From: Streptomyces sp. NBRC 110611
GTDB lineage: Bacteria > Actinomycetota > Actinomycetes > Streptomycetales > Streptomycetaceae
Direction of reading: 5' to 3'
Assembly (NCBI RefSeq): GCF_001590865.1
Contig: NZ_BBUY01000002.1
Location: 491,713 to 555,712 of the forward strand
DNA length: 64,000 nucleotides
Position numbers and translations under genes: made by a program. Under the pieces are notes generated by a model that ran no database searches, was not told where the DNA came from, and saw only the letters and a program-made list of their open reading frames with translations. Of this stretch, positions 37,253 to 46,757 are shown piece by piece; the first letter of the stretch is position 1; the number at the start of each line of letters is the position of its first letter.

Positions 37253-38074
37253 GTGGTCAGCAAGGATCAGCGGCGGCGGCAGCTCGCCCGGCAGAAGTTC
37301 GAACGGCAGCGGCAGCGGCGGGCCGAGACGCGGCGCAAGGCCAAGCGCCGCAACGTGATCATCGCGTCCGCGGTCGCCGTCGCCCTGGCCGCCGGCGCCG
37401 CCGCCTACGCCGGCATCGGGCTCGCCGGCGGCGGTGACGGCGACGAGCGGACCGACGCGCGCAAGGTGACGGACCCCTGCGGCAAGCCCGCGCCGGGCAG
37501 CCCGTCGAAGAAGACCTGGAAGAAGGAGCCGGCGATGGCGGTCGACACCAAGGCCTCCTACTCCGCCACGCTGAGCACGACCTGCGGCACGATCGGCCTG
37601 AAGCTGGACGCGGCGAAGGCGCCGCGCACGGTCAACTCCTTCGCCTTCCTGGCCGACCAGGGCTACTTCGACCACAGCAGGTGCCACCGTCTGGTGGACC
37701 AGGGCATCCATGTCCTTCAGTGCGGCGACCCGACGGCCACCGGCAGCGGGACGCCCGGCTACACGATCCCGGACGAGAACCTCAAGGACCCGCGCCTCAA
37801 GGGCAACGTCTACCCGGCGGGCACCGTCGCGATGGCCAACAGGTACGACGGCAGCGACGACAAGACCCGCGACACCGGCGGCAGTCAGTTCTTCCTCGTC
37901 TTCGAGGACAGCGAGCTGCCCCCGAACTACACGCCGTTCGGCACCATCACCAGCGGGATGGACGTACTGCGCAAGATCGCCGACGCCGGTGCCGCACCGC
38001 CGGACCCGCGGACCCGCAACACCCCGCCGAACGCCACCGTCGTGATCGACAAGGCGGCCGTGAAGAAGTCCTGA
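37253..38074 (+). CDS. Membrane-anchored cyclophilin-type peptidyl-prolyl isomerase
   Basis: 273 residues. A basic N-terminus (VSKDQRRRQLARQKFERQRQ) precedes one transmembrane helix (about 34-54). A linker and a cyclophilin domain (about 95-270) lie outside the membrane. The cyclophilin core includes APRTVNSFAFLADQGYFDHSRCHRL, TGGSQFFLVFEDSELPPNYTPFG and AMAN. The usual catalytic Arg-Phe pair appears as CHRLVDQ, with the Arg kept. It starts at GTG 37253 behind AAGGAG 7 bases upstream. Confidence 0.9.
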   Translation: MVSKDQRRRQLARQKFERQRQRRAETRRKAKRRNVIIASAVAVALAAGAAAYAGIGLAGGGDGDERTDARKVTDPCGKPAPGSPSKKTWKKEPAMAVDTKASYSATLSTTCGTIGLKLDAAKAPRTVNSFAFLADQGYFDHSRCHRLVDQGIHVLQCGDPTATGSGTPGYTIPDENLKDPRLKGNVYPAGTVAMANRYDGSDDKTRDTGGSQFFLVFEDSELPPNYTPFGTITSGMDVLRKIADAGAAPPDPRTRNTPPNATVVIDKAAVKKS

Positions 38075-38082
38075 CCTGCCCG

Positions 38083-38116
38083 GCACGCGGGGCCGGCGGT
38101 GTTCGCCCCCGCGTGC
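38083..38116 (+). terminator. Hairpin downstream of the PPIase gene
   Basis: A 10-bp stem (GCACGCGGGG/CCCCGCGTGC) with a 14-base loop, starting 8 bases after the stop. Confidence 0.6.
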
Positions 38117-38333
38117 GAACCGCGGAATTTCGGTCGTGCTGGATGCGGACAGCCGACCCGCCGGTCGCCTAGATTGGCGTTGTGTAGGGTGCCTGATCCG
38201 ACGGCTGCCACCCTCACCCGCATAACGGCATAACGGCCCGTCGGACCGGCCAGGGCGCGGCCCTGCCGGACAGAAACTGTGGACGATGCCGGGGGGCCGC
38301 ACGCCCTCGTCGGCATCATGTGGAGGAGGCGCT

Positions 38334-39563
38334 GTGAGCAGCGACCCATGGGGCCGCGTCGACGAGACGGGGACCGTGTACGTGCGTACCGCCGACGGCG
38401 AGCAGGTCGTCGGATCGTGGCAGGCGGGAACTCCCGAGGAGGCCCTCGCCTACTTCGAGCGCAAGTATGAGGGCCTGGTCGTCGAGATCGGCCTCCTCGA
38501 GCGCCGGGTCAGGACCACCGACCTGTCGACGAAGGACGCCACGACCGCGATCGACCATCTGCGCCAGCAGGTCGACGAGCACCACGCGGTCGGCGACCTG
38601 GACGCCCTGAGGAAGCGGCTGGACGCGCTCGTCGCGACCGTCGAGGCACGCCGCGAGGAACGCAGGGCGCAGAAGGCCAAGCAGGCCGACCAGGCCCGGC
38701 AGGCCAAGGAGAAGCTGGTCGCCGAGGCCGAGGAGCTGGCGGCCAGTGAGCAGTGGCGGGCGGCCGGCGAACGGCTGCGGTCCCTGGTCGACACCTGGAA
38801 GGGCCTGCCGCGGCTGGACCGCAAGACGGACGACGAGCTGTGGCACCGCTTCTCGCACGCCCGCTCGGCGTTCTCCAAGCGGCGCAAGGCGCACTTCGCG
38901 TCGCTGGACGCCCAGCGCGAGGAGTCCCGTAAGGCCAAGGAGAAGCTGGTCGCCGAGGCCGAGTCGCTGTCGCGCTCGACGGACTGGGGTGCCACCGCGG
39001 CGCGCTACCGCGAGCTGATGGCGGACTGGAAGGCCGCGGGCCGCGCCCAGCGCGAGCACGAGGACGACCTGTGGAACCGCTTCCGCGGCGCCCAGGACGT
39101 CTTCTTCCAGGCGCGCGGCGAGGTCTTCGCGGAGCGCGACGCCGAGCAGCGGGAGAACCTGACCCGTAAGGAGGAGCTGGTCATCGAGGCCGAGAAGCTC
39201 CTCCCGGTCACGGACCTGAAGGCCGCACGGGCCGCGTTCCGGTCGGTCAACGAGCGGTGGGAGGCCATCGGCCACGTCCCGCGGGACGCCCGCCCCAAGA
39301 TCGAGGGCCGGATGCACGCCGTCGAGCGCGCCATCCAGGAGGCCGAGGAGGCCGAGTGGCGGCGTACCAACCCTGAGGCGCGGGCCCGCGCCGCGGGGCT
39401 GACCGGCCAGCTCCAGGACGCCGTCGACAAGCTGCAGAAGCAGATCGACGCGGCCCGGGCGGCCGGCAACGACGCCAAGGCCGACAAGCTCGGCCGCGAG
39501 CTGGAGGGCCGCAAGGCGCTGCTGGACCAGGCGCTGAAGGGCCTGGAGGAGTTCGGCGGCTGA
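38334..39563 (+). CDS. DUF349-domain coiled-coil protein
   Basis: 409 residues, almost entirely helical and charged. It contains repeated DUF349 units of about 70 residues, each with a KLVAEAE / W..A..R...L...WK / LW.RF..A...F pattern. Examples are AGERLRSLVDTWKGL with LWHRFSHARSAF, AARYRELMADWKAAG with LWNRFRGAQDVF, and ARAAFRSVNERWEAIG. The N-terminal 60 residues form a small separate domain. It starts at GTG 38334 directly behind GGAGGAGG. Function is unknown. It is convergent with relA, sharing a terminator. Confidence 0.88.
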   Translation: MSSDPWGRVDETGTVYVRTADGEQVVGSWQAGTPEEALAYFERKYEGLVVEIGLLERRVRTTDLSTKDATTAIDHLRQQVDEHHAVGDLDALRKRLDALVATVEARREERRAQKAKQADQARQAKEKLVAEAEELAASEQWRAAGERLRSLVDTWKGLPRLDRKTDDELWHRFSHARSAFSKRRKAHFASLDAQREESRKAKEKLVAEAESLSRSTDWGATAARYRELMADWKAAGRAQREHEDDLWNRFRGAQDVFFQARGEVFAERDAEQRENLTRKEELVIEAEKLLPVTDLKAARAAFRSVNERWEAIGHVPRDARPKIEGRMHAVERAIQEAEEAEWRRTNPEARARAAGLTGQLQDAVDKLQKQIDAARAAGNDAKADKLGRELEGRKALLDQALKGLEEFGG

Positions 39564-39570
39564 GAAGTGT

Positions 39571-39608
39571 GAGGGGCCCGGTACGGGGGGATCCGTACCG
39601 GGCCCTTC
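39571..39608. terminator. Bidirectional terminator between DUF349 gene and relA
   Basis: A 16-bp stem with one wobble (GGGCCCGGTACGG core) and a 6-base loop, placed between two convergent stops only 54 bp apart. Confidence 0.85.
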
Positions 39609-39617
39609 GGCTGCCTG

Positions 39618-42260
39618 CTACGGCCTGCGCGCCGACGTGACCCGGTAGACGTCGTACACGCCCTCCACACCCCGCACCGCCTTCAGGACGTGCCCCAGAT
39701 GCTTCGGGTCACCCATCTCGAAGGTGAAGCGGGAGGTGGCCACGCGGTCGCGGGAGGTCTGGACGGCGGCGGACAGGATGTTGACGTGCTGGTCGGACAG
39801 GACCCGGGTGACATCCGACAGCAGCCGGGAGCGGTCCAGCGCCTCGACCTGGATGGCGACCAGGAACACCGAGGACTGGGTGGGTGCCCACTCGACGTCC
39901 AGGATCCGCTCCGGCTGCCGGGACAGCGAGTCGACGTTGACGCAGTCGGCGCGGTGCACCGAGACACCGCTGCCGCGGGTGACGAAGCCGATGATCGGGT
40001 CCCCCGGCACCGGCGTACAGCAGCGGGCGAGCTTGACCCAGACGTCGTCGACGCCCTTGACGACCACACCGGGGTCCGCGCTGGAGCGGCGCTTGGAGCG
40101 CGGCCGGATCGGGGTGGACTCGGCGATGTCCTCGGTGGCCTCGTCCTGGCCGCCGAGCGCCTGCACCAGCTTCTGGACGACGCCCTGCGCCGCGACATGG
40201 CCCTCGCCGATGGCCGCGTAGAGGGAGGAGATGTCGGGGTAGCGCATCTCGTGCGCCAGCGTCACCAGGGAGTCGCCGGTCAGGATCCGCTGGATCGGCA
40301 GGTTCTGCTTGCGCATCGCCCGGGCGATGGCGTCCTTGCCCTGCTCGATCGCCTCGTCGCGGCGCTCCTTGGAGAACCAGCCGCGGATCTTGTTGCGGGC
40401 GCGGGGGGACTTGACGAAGCCGAGCCAGTCGCGGGACGGTCCGGCGCCCGGCGCCTTGGAGGTGAAGACCTCCACCAGGTCGCCGTTGTCCAGGGTCGAT
40501 TCGAGCGGTACGAGACGTCCGTTGACCCGGGCCCCTATCGTGCGGTGGCCGACCTCGGTGTGCACCGCGTACGCGAAGTCGACGGGGGTGGCGCCGGCCG
40601 GCAGCGCTATCACATCGCCCTTCGGCGTGAAGACGAAGACCTCGTTGCGGGACAGGTCGAAGCGGAGCGACTCCAGGAACTCGCCCGGGTCCTCGGTCTC
40701 CTTCTGCCAGTCGAGCAGCTGCCGCAGCCAGGCCATGTCGTTGACGGCGGCGCTGTCCTTGCCGGCCTTCCCGGCGGCGCTCTTCGGCACGTCCGTACGG
40801 ATCTTGGAGGCGCCGGCCACCGCTTCCTGCTTGTACTTCCAGTGGGCGGCGATGCCGTACTCGGCCCGGCGGTGCATGTCGAAGGTGCGGATCTGGAGTT
40901 CCACCGGCTTGCCGTTGGGCCCGATGACCGTCGTGTGCAGCGACTGGTACATGTTGAACTTCGGCATCGCGATGTAGTCCTTGAACCGGCCGGGGACCGG
41001 GTTCCACCGCGCGTGGATGGTGCCGAGGGCGGCGTAGCAGTCGCGGACCGTGTCGACCAGGACGCGGATGCCCACCAGGTCGTAGATCTCGGCGAAGTCG
41101 CGGCCGCGCACGATCATCTTCTGGTAGACGCTGTAGTAGTGCTTGGGGCGGCCGGTGACGGTGGCCTTGATCCGGGCGGCGCGCAGATCGGCCTGGACCT
41201 CGTCGGTCACTATCGCCAGGTACTCGTCCCGTTTGGGCGCCCGCTCGGCGACCAGCCGCACGATCTCGTCGTACATCTTGGGGTAGAGGATCGCGAAGGC
41301 GAGGTCCTCCAGCTCCCACTTGATGGTGTTCATGCCCAGCCGGTGGGCGAGCGGGGCGTAGATCTCCAGCGTCTCGCGGGCCTTCTTCTCCTGCTTCTCC
41401 CGCTTGAGGTAGCGCATGGTGCGCATGTTGTGCAGGCGGTCGGCGAGCTTGATGACCAGCACCCGCGGGTCCTTGGCCATGGCGACGACCATCTTGCGGA
41501 CCGTCTCGGCCTGCGCGGCCTCGCCGAACTTGACCTTGTCGAGTTTGGTGACGCCGTCGACGAGCAGCGCGACCTGGTCGCCGAAGTCGCGGCGCAGCTG
41601 CTCCAGGCCGTACTCGGTGTCCTCGACGGTGTCGTGCAGCAGCCCGGCCATCAGCGTGGCCGGGTCCATGCCCAACTCGGCGAGGATGGTGGTGACCGCG
41701 AGCGGGTGGGTGATGTACGGGTCGCCGCTCTTGCGCTTCTGGCCGCGGTGCCAGCGCTCGGCGACCTGGTAGGCCCGCTCGACCTGGCGCAGCGTCGCGG
41801 TCTCGATCTTGGGGTCGTTGCCGCGGACGGCCCGCAGCAGCGGCTCCAGGACCGGGTTGTACGGGCTGGAGCGCTGGACACCCAGCCGGGCGAGGCGGGC
41901 CCGTACCCGGTTGGGGGAGCCGGAGCGGCCGGCGGGGGCCGGCGGCAGCGGTCGGGGCGCGGCGGGCTGGTCGGCCTTGGCGGGCGGCTTGGGCGCGCGG
42001 GCCGGGGCGGCTGCGGGCGAGGGCGAGGAGGCGGCGGGCCCTGGCGCGGGCGCCGGACGGGAGCGGTCGCCGGCCGCCGGGGGCGCGGCGGGGGTCCTGG
42101 CCGGCGACGGGGAGGTGTCCGTCCGGTCGGACGCGCCGTTCCGCTCGGGCCCGGGCGCGGGCGAGGACGCCGTGTCCGCCGGCTTCGGCTGGTCCGGGCG
42201 CGCGGCATCGGACCCCGTCGGACGCAGTCCGGGGGAGAGCGGCTGGGCCTCGTCTGGCAA
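39618..42260 (-). CDS. relA: Bifunctional (p)ppGpp synthetase/hydrolase RelA
   Basis: Makes and degrades the stringent alarmone (p)ppGpp, which in Streptomyces affects antibiotic production and sporulation. The ~880-residue protein has a Pro/Ala/Ser-rich tail of about 120 residues, then an HD hydrolase domain with intact [12 protein letters not shown]. The synthetase domain carries [11 protein letters not shown], the RxKD type of bifunctional enzymes, and [11 protein letters not shown], zinc-finger-like and ACT domains complete it. I chose TTG 42260 (PDEAQPL), because GAGGAG lies 5 bases upstream; that same GAGGAG overlaps the alternative GTG at 42266. Confidence 0.95.
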   Translation of the reverse strand: MPDEAQPLSPGLRPTGSDAARPDQPKPADTASSPAPGPERNGASDRTDTSPSPARTPAAPPAAGDRSRPAPAPGPAASSPSPAAAPARAPKPPAKADQPAAPRPLPPAPAGRSGSPNRVRARLARLGVQRSSPYNPVLEPLLRAVRGNDPKIETATLRQVERAYQVAERWHRGQKRKSGDPYITHPLAVTTILAELGMDPATLMAGLLHDTVEDTEYGLEQLRRDFGDQVALLVDGVTKLDKVKFGEAAQAETVRKMVVAMAKDPRVLVIKLADRLHNMRTMRYLKREKQEKKARETLEIYAPLAHRLGMNTIKWELEDLAFAILYPKMYDEIVRLVAERAPKRDEYLAIVTDEVQADLRAARIKATVTGRPKHYYSVYQKMIVRGRDFAEIYDLVGIRVLVDTVRDCYAALGTIHARWNPVPGRFKDYIAMPKFNMYQSLHTTVIGPNGKPVELQIRTFDMHRRAEYGIAAHWKYKQEAVAGASKIRTDVPKSAAGKAGKDSAAVNDMAWLRQLLDWQKETEDPGEFLESLRFDLSRNEVFVFTPKGDVIALPAGATPVDFAYAVHTEVGHRTIGARVNGRLVPLESTLDNGDLVEVFTSKAPGAGPSRDWLGFVKSPRARNKIRGWFSKERRDEAIEQGKDAIARAMRKQNLPIQRILTGDSLVTLAHEMRYPDISSLYAAIGEGHVAAQGVVQKLVQALGGQDEATEDIAESTPIRPRSKRRSSADPGVVVKGVDDVWVKLARCCTPVPGDPIIGFVTRGSGVSVHRADCVNVDSLSRQPERILDVEWAPTQSSVFLVAIQVEALDRSRLLSDVTRVLSDQHVNILSAAVQTSRDRVATSRFTFEMGDPKHLGHVLKAVRGVEGVYDVYRVTSARRP

Positions 42261-42369
42261 GAGCACTCCTCAAGCGGTTCCGGACCCCGGGACCTCGAAC
42301 GGGTCGGGGTGCCATGGTATCGACCTTGGGGCCGCGGCTGCCGCGCGGCCATGGGCCGTACATGACACA

Positions 42370-42409
42370 GCAGCAGGGGCACCCGGATTGTTCCGGATAC
42401 CCCTGCTGC
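42370..42409 (-). terminator. Terminator downstream of apt
   Basis: An 18-base arm pairing through two wobbles, with a 4-base loop (GCAGCAGGGG core), 44 bases after the apt stop and before relA. Confidence 0.82.
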
Positions 42410-42453
42410 GACGAGGGTGCGTACGGCCGGGCCGGACCGGCCCGCGCCGCGGC

Positions 42454-43002
42454 TCAGACCGTGATCAGGGCCTCCAGCGGAGCGCCCGCCAGCCCCGGCT
42501 CCAGCCGCTGCCGGCCGTTGAGGACGCTCAGCTCCAGCAGCACCGCCAGGCCCGCGACCTCGGCGCCCGCCCGCCGGATGAGCTGCATCGACGCATCGGC
42601 CGTGCCGCCGGTGGCCAGGACGTCGTCGATCACCAGCACCCGGTCGCCCGGGCCCAGCGCGTCGGCGTGGATCTCGATCTCGGCGGTGCCGTACTCCAGC
42701 TCGTACGCCTGGCCGAGGGTGGCACCGGGCAGCTTGCCGGCCTTGCGCACGGGCACGAAACCGATACCGGCGCGGACCGCGACCGGGGCGGCGAGTATGA
42801 AGCCGCGCGCCTCCAGGCCGACGACCTTGTCCGCGCGGTGGCGCGCGCACAGCTCGGCGAAGGCGTCGGTGAGCGCGCCGAACGCGGCCGGGTCGGCCAG
42901 GAGCGGGGTGATGTCCTTGAACATCACTCCCGGCTGGGGATAGTCGGGGACGTCGGCGATCCGGCTGAGCAGCAGCTCGCGCAGAGCCGCGCCGCCGCTC
43001 AT
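42454..43002 (-). CDS. apt: Adenine phosphoribosyltransferase
   Basis: Salvages adenine to AMP with PRPP. The 182-residue protein has the PRPP loop VLVIDDVLATGGTADAS, VVGLEARGFILAAPVA, and PDYPQPGVMFKDITPLL at the N-terminus. It starts at ATG 43002, overlapping the secF stop by 4 bases. The secD-secF-apt-relA order is conserved in actinobacteria. Confidence 0.96.
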   Translation of the reverse strand: MSGGAALRELLLSRIADVPDYPQPGVMFKDITPLLADPAAFGALTDAFAELCARHRADKVVGLEARGFILAAPVAVRAGIGFVPVRKAGKLPGATLGQAYELEYGTAEIEIHADALGPGDRVLVIDDVLATGGTADASMQLIRRAGAEVAGLAVLLELSVLNGRQRLEPGLAGAPLEALITV

Positions 43003-44129
43003 CGGCGCTTGCCCGACGTACGGCCGCGTCCGCGGGGGCGGGCGGCGGGCTGCCGGCGCTGGCCGACGACCGCGGCGCCGGCCTCGGCACCGTCCTCGGC
43101 GTCCTCGGCCTCCGCCGCGTCCGGTACGTCCTCGGACTCCTGGCTCGCGGCCTTGGCCGCGGCCGCGGTGCGCTTCGCCTTCACCCGCTTGGCCAGCGCC
43201 TTCATCTCCGGCTCACGGTTCTTGAAGTCGGCCACCAGCGGGGTGGCGATGAAGATCGACGAGTACGCACCGGCGGCGAGGCCCACGAACAGGGCCAGCG
43301 AGATGTCGTTGAGCATGCCCGCGCCCAGCACACCGCCGCCGACGAACAGCAGACCCGCGACCGGGAGCAGCGCCACGACCGTGGTGTTGATCGACCGCAC
43401 CAGGGTGCCGTTGATCGAACGGTTGGCGATCTCGCTGTAGGTGAAGCGGGACTGCTTGGTGATGTCCTTCGAGGATTCCTTGAGGCTGTCGAAGACGACG
43501 ACCGTGTCGTACAGCGAGTAGCCGAGGATCGTCAGCAGACCGATGACCGTGCCGGGGGTGACCTCGAAGCCGACCAGGGCGTAGACGCCGACGGTGATCG
43601 TGAGGTCGTGGATCAGGGCGATCAGCGCGGCCAGCGCCATCCGCCACTCGAAGGCGATGGCCAGATAGAGCACCACGAGGACCATGAAGATCCCCAGGCC
43701 CAGCCAGGCCTTGTTGGCGATCTGCTCACCCCAACTCGGGCCGACCAGCTGGGTGTTGACATCCTTGGCCGGGATCTTCAGGTCCTTGGCGAGCTCTTCC
43801 TGGACCGGCACCGCCTGCTTGGTGTCGAGATCGGAGATCTGGATGCGCAGCGCGCCGTTGCCGAGCTGCTGGACGACCGCCTGATGGCCGCCGGACGCCG
43901 ACTCGGCGTACTCCTGCGCCTGGGCCGTGGTCACCGAGGTCTTCGGGGTGCTGAAGACCGCACCGCCGGAGAACTCGATGCCCATGTTCAGGCCGCGCAC
44001 CGCCAGGCCGACGATGGCCGTGATGGTGATGAGGATCGAGATGCCGTACCAGATCTTCCGCTTGCCGATGAAGTCGTAGCCGACCTCACCGCGGTAGAGC
44101 CGGGCGCCGAGGTTTCCGAGCTTGGACAT
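42999..44129 (-). CDS. secF: Protein-export membrane protein SecF
   Basis: With SecD, uses the proton gradient to pull secreted proteins across the membrane. The 376-residue protein has a cytoplasmic start, six transmembrane helices, and the periplasmic domain (about 50-120, GLNMGIEFSGGAVF). The signatures VGVYALVGFEVTPGTVIGLLTILGYSLYDTVVVFD and RSINTTVVALLPV are clear. A basic Ala/Glu-rich tail of about 70 residues follows. Starts one base after the secD stop. Confidence 0.96.
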   Translation of the reverse strand: MSKLGNLGARLYRGEVGYDFIGKRKIWYGISILITITAIVGLAVRGLNMGIEFSGGAVFSTPKTSVTTAQAQEYAESASGGHQAVVQQLGNGALRIQISDLDTKQAVPVQEELAKDLKIPAKDVNTQLVGPSWGEQIANKAWLGLGIFMVLVVLYLAIAFEWRMALAALIALIHDLTITVGVYALVGFEVTPGTVIGLLTILGYSLYDTVVVFDSLKESSKDITKQSRFTYSEIANRSINGTLVRSINTTVVALLPVAGLLFVGGGVLGAGMLNDISLALFVGLAAGAYSSIFIATPLVADFKNREPEMKALAKRVKAKRTAAAAKAASQESEDVPDAAEAEDAEDGAEAGAAVVGQRRQPAARPRGRGRTSGKRR

Positions 44130-44130
44130 C

Positions 44131-45948
44131 TCACGCCTCCTTCGTCTGGGTGGGGGCGGTACGACGGCGGCGCAGCGGCGGCTTGGCGCCCAGGCGCTTG
44201 GGGTCGAGTCCGGACCAGGGGTGGCCGTCGGCGAAGAACTTCCGCCGGGCCAGCAGTGTCATCAGGGGCTTGGTGAAGAAGAACACCACGACGACGTCGA
44301 GGAGCGTGGTCAGGCCGAGCGTGAACGCGAAGCCCTGCACCTTGCCGACGGTGACGATGAACAGCACCGCGGCGGCCAGGAACGACACGAAGTCGGAGAC
44401 CAGGATCGTCCGGCGGGCCCGCGGCCAGCCGCGCTCGACGGACGGGCGCAGGGTGCGTCCCTCGCGGATCTCGTCCCGGATGCGTTCGAAGTAGACGATG
44501 AACGAGTCGGCGGTGATACCGATGGCGACGATGGCGCCGCAGACCGCCGGGAGGTTCAGGGCGAACTGGATGGCCGGGCCCAGCAGCGTCATGATCGCGT
44601 ACGTCAGGATGCCCGAGACGCAGAGGCTCGCCAGCGCGACCAGCGCCAGCCCCCGGTAGTAGGCGACGAGGTAGATCACGACGAGGGCGAGGCCGATGGC
44701 GCCGGCGATCAGACCGCCCTGCAGCTGCTCGCCGCCGAGCGCCGCGGTGACCGTGGTCTCGTCGTCGATCTTGAAGGAGAGCGGCAGGGCGCCGTAGGAC
44801 AGCATGTTCGCCAGGTCCTCGGCGGTCTGCTGGGTGAAGCCGCCGGAGATGGTGGCGTTGCCGCCGTTGATCCGCTCGTTGACCCGCGGGTCGGAGACGA
44901 CGTGGCCGTCCAGGACGATCGCGAACTGGTTCTGCGGCTGGACCTTGCCGGCGAGCTTGCCGGTGATATCGGCGAACTTCTTGCCGCCAGCGGAGGTGAA
45001 GTCCAGCTGGACGATCCAGCCCTGGCCCTGCTGGCTCTCGAAGACCGCCTTGGCACCCTTGACGTCGGTGCCCTCGACGGCGATCGGGCCGAGCACGTAC
45101 TTCTGCGAGCCGTCCTCGTTGCAGGCCACCACGGGGTCGGAGGGCTTGGCGCCGGCGGCCTTCTCACTGGCCAGGGCGCGGCTGCGGTCCGTGGAGCAGT
45201 CGAGCGCGGCCAGCTGCTTCTGGAGGGCGGGCGCGATCCCCGCGCCCTCGCCGGGCGACGGCGCCGGGGGCACGGACGGCTTCTTCGAGCCGGACGGGCT
45301 GGGCTTGTCGGACGGTGCCTTCTTCAGGGCGTCGGTGACGGCGCGGCCCTGCGCCGTGGGCGTGGCGCTGGGGTCCGAGGAGGCGTTCTTGCCCTCGTTC
45401 TCCTCGCCGCCCTTCGGCTTGCCGTCCCCCTTGTCGCCGCTCTTGTCCTCGGCGTCCTTGCCCTTGTCGGCCTTGTCGCCCTTGTCCTTGTCGTTCGCGC
45501 CCTTCGAGGCGCTGGGCGCCGGCTCGGGGCTCTTGGTACCGACGGTCGTGGTCAGCACCGGGCGGAAGCCGAGCTGGGCGGTCGTGCCGACCTGCTGGCG
45601 GGCCTGCTTCGCGTCCGTCCCCCGCGGGATGTTCACGATGATGTGGTTCGTGCCCTGGGTCTGGACCTCGGCCTCGGACACACCCAGACCGTTGACCCGC
45701 CGCTCCATGATCCCGGCGGCGGTCTTCATGTTGGTCTCGTTGATCGCGTTGGGCTTGCCCGGCATGTTCTGGGCCTGGAGCGTGAAGCTCGTACCGCCCG
45801 CCAGGTCGATGCCCAGGCGGGGCGTCAGCGTGCCGGAGGCGAACATCCCTCCGATCAGTCCCACCATCACGACCAGAATCAGGACCAGGGTGCGGCCCGG
45901 ATGCCCTTGGCCCGTGGGCGCCCTGCGGCCCTTTTTCGGTGCTGCCAC
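44131..45948 (-). CDS. secD: Protein-export membrane protein SecD with a long charged insertion
   Basis: 605 residues with six transmembrane helices and a large extracytoplasmic P1 domain. Family motifs: DLAGGTSFTLQA, IVQLDFTSAGGKKFADITGKLAG, LDGHVVSDPRVNERINGG, and TADSFIVYFERIRDEIREG in the C-terminal half. P1 carries an insertion of about 90 residues rich in Lys, Asp, Gly and Ser. I chose GTG 45948 (VAAPKKGRRAP) over an upstream in-frame start at 46005, since the basic N-terminus followed by the first helix is typical. Confidence 0.94.
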   Translation of the reverse strand: MAAPKKGRRAPTGQGHPGRTLVLILVVMVGLIGGMFASGTLTPRLGIDLAGGTSFTLQAQNMPGKPNAINETNMKTAAGIMERRVNGLGVSEAEVQTQGTNHIIVNIPRGTDAKQARQQVGTTAQLGFRPVLTTTVGTKSPEPAPSASKGANDKDKGDKADKGKDAEDKSGDKGDGKPKGGEENEGKNASSDPSATPTAQGRAVTDALKKAPSDKPSPSGSKKPSVPPAPSPGEGAGIAPALQKQLAALDCSTDRSRALASEKAAGAKPSDPVVACNEDGSQKYVLGPIAVEGTDVKGAKAVFESQQGQGWIVQLDFTSAGGKKFADITGKLAGKVQPQNQFAIVLDGHVVSDPRVNERINGGNATISGGFTQQTAEDLANMLSYGALPLSFKIDDETTVTAALGGEQLQGGLIAGAIGLALVVIYLVAYYRGLALVALASLCVSGILTYAIMTLLGPAIQFALNLPAVCGAIVAIGITADSFIVYFERIRDEIREGRTLRPSVERGWPRARRTILVSDFVSFLAAAVLFIVTVGKVQGFAFTLGLTTLLDVVVVFFFTKPLMTLLARRKFFADGHPWSGLDPKRLGAKPPLRRRRTAPTQTKEA

Positions 45949-46046
45949 CTTCTCGTTTCTCCCTGTCCAACCGCCTCGGCCCGGGGTGATCGGCCGGGCG
46001 GCCACGAATGTTGTGGGGACTGCCCCCGCCGGAGCCTAAACCGTCC

Positions 46047-46088
46047 CGGAACCGCGGTGCACGACACGACGCGTGCTCCGCGGTTCCG
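46047..46088 (-). terminator. Hairpin between yajC and secD
   Basis: An 11-bp outer stem (CGGAACCGCGG and its complement), one mismatch, then a 5-bp inner stem (GCACG/CGTGC). It starts 9 bases after the yajC stop, so yajC may be partly uncoupled from secDF. Confidence 0.75.
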
Positions 46089-46097
46089 TGGGATGGA

Positions 46098-46595
46098 TTA
46101 CTTCGCGTCGCCGCCGGTCTTCTTCTCGTCCGCGGCGGCTTCCGTCTCGGCCTTGGCGGCGTCCGTGGCGTCCCCGCTGTCCTTGCCGGTCTCGCCCTCG
46201 GTCTTGCCCTCGGTCTTGCCCAGGTCGATCTTGTCGGCCGCGCCGGCGCCCTCGCCGGTCAGCGACGAGGCGTCGTCCGGGACGACCGGCCCGGCGCCGT
46301 GCGCGGCCTCGGCACCGTCCAGGATGCGGTTGTACTCCTCGTCCGCGAGCACCGCGCCGATCGCGTTCTTGGCGTAGAGGGCGTGCACGCCGGGGGCGAC
46401 CTCAAGGAGGACGGTGTCCTCGTGGACCTCCTTGACGGTGGCGTACATGCCGCCGATGGTGCGCACGCCGGCGCCCGACTGCATCTGGTTGCGCATGTCC
46501 GCGGCCGCCTGCTGCTTCTTCTTGGCGGAGCGGGTCATCAGGAACATGGCCCCGATGAGGACGATGAACGGGAGGAGGGTCACGAGTTGTTTCAC
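46098..46595 (-). CDS. yajC: Preprotein translocase subunit YajC
   Basis: Small accessory subunit of SecDF. About 165 residues. One transmembrane helix (about 5-22, VTLLPFIVLIGAMFLMT) is followed by RSAKKKQQAAADMRNQMQSG and the conserved VRTIGGMYATVKEV / VLLEVAPGV core. The C-terminal 70 residues are acidic and low-complexity (KTEGKTEGETG). GTG 46595 (VKQLVTLL) is the likely start, though its ribosome-binding site is weak; an upstream in-frame extension to 46637 is possible. Confidence 0.92.
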   Translation of the reverse strand: MKQLVTLLPFIVLIGAMFLMTRSAKKKQQAAADMRNQMQSGAGVRTIGGMYATVKEVHEDTVLLEVAPGVHALYAKNAIGAVLADEEYNRILDGAEAAHGAGPVVPDDASSLTGEGAGAADKIDLGKTEGKTEGETGKDSGDATDAAKAETEAAADEKKTGGDAK

Positions 46596-46757
46596 GGGAC
46601 GGAGATCCTTCACACGACCGCGCAACCGCGGCCTCATATACGGGGGTGGGTATGCCGACCCCTACGGACGGCATCGGCGGAGTCTAAGCGAGTCCCCACC
46701 AGTGGAACAACGCACAGCATCCCACCGCAGTTCCTGCCCGGGCGAGTCCCCGCGCCG

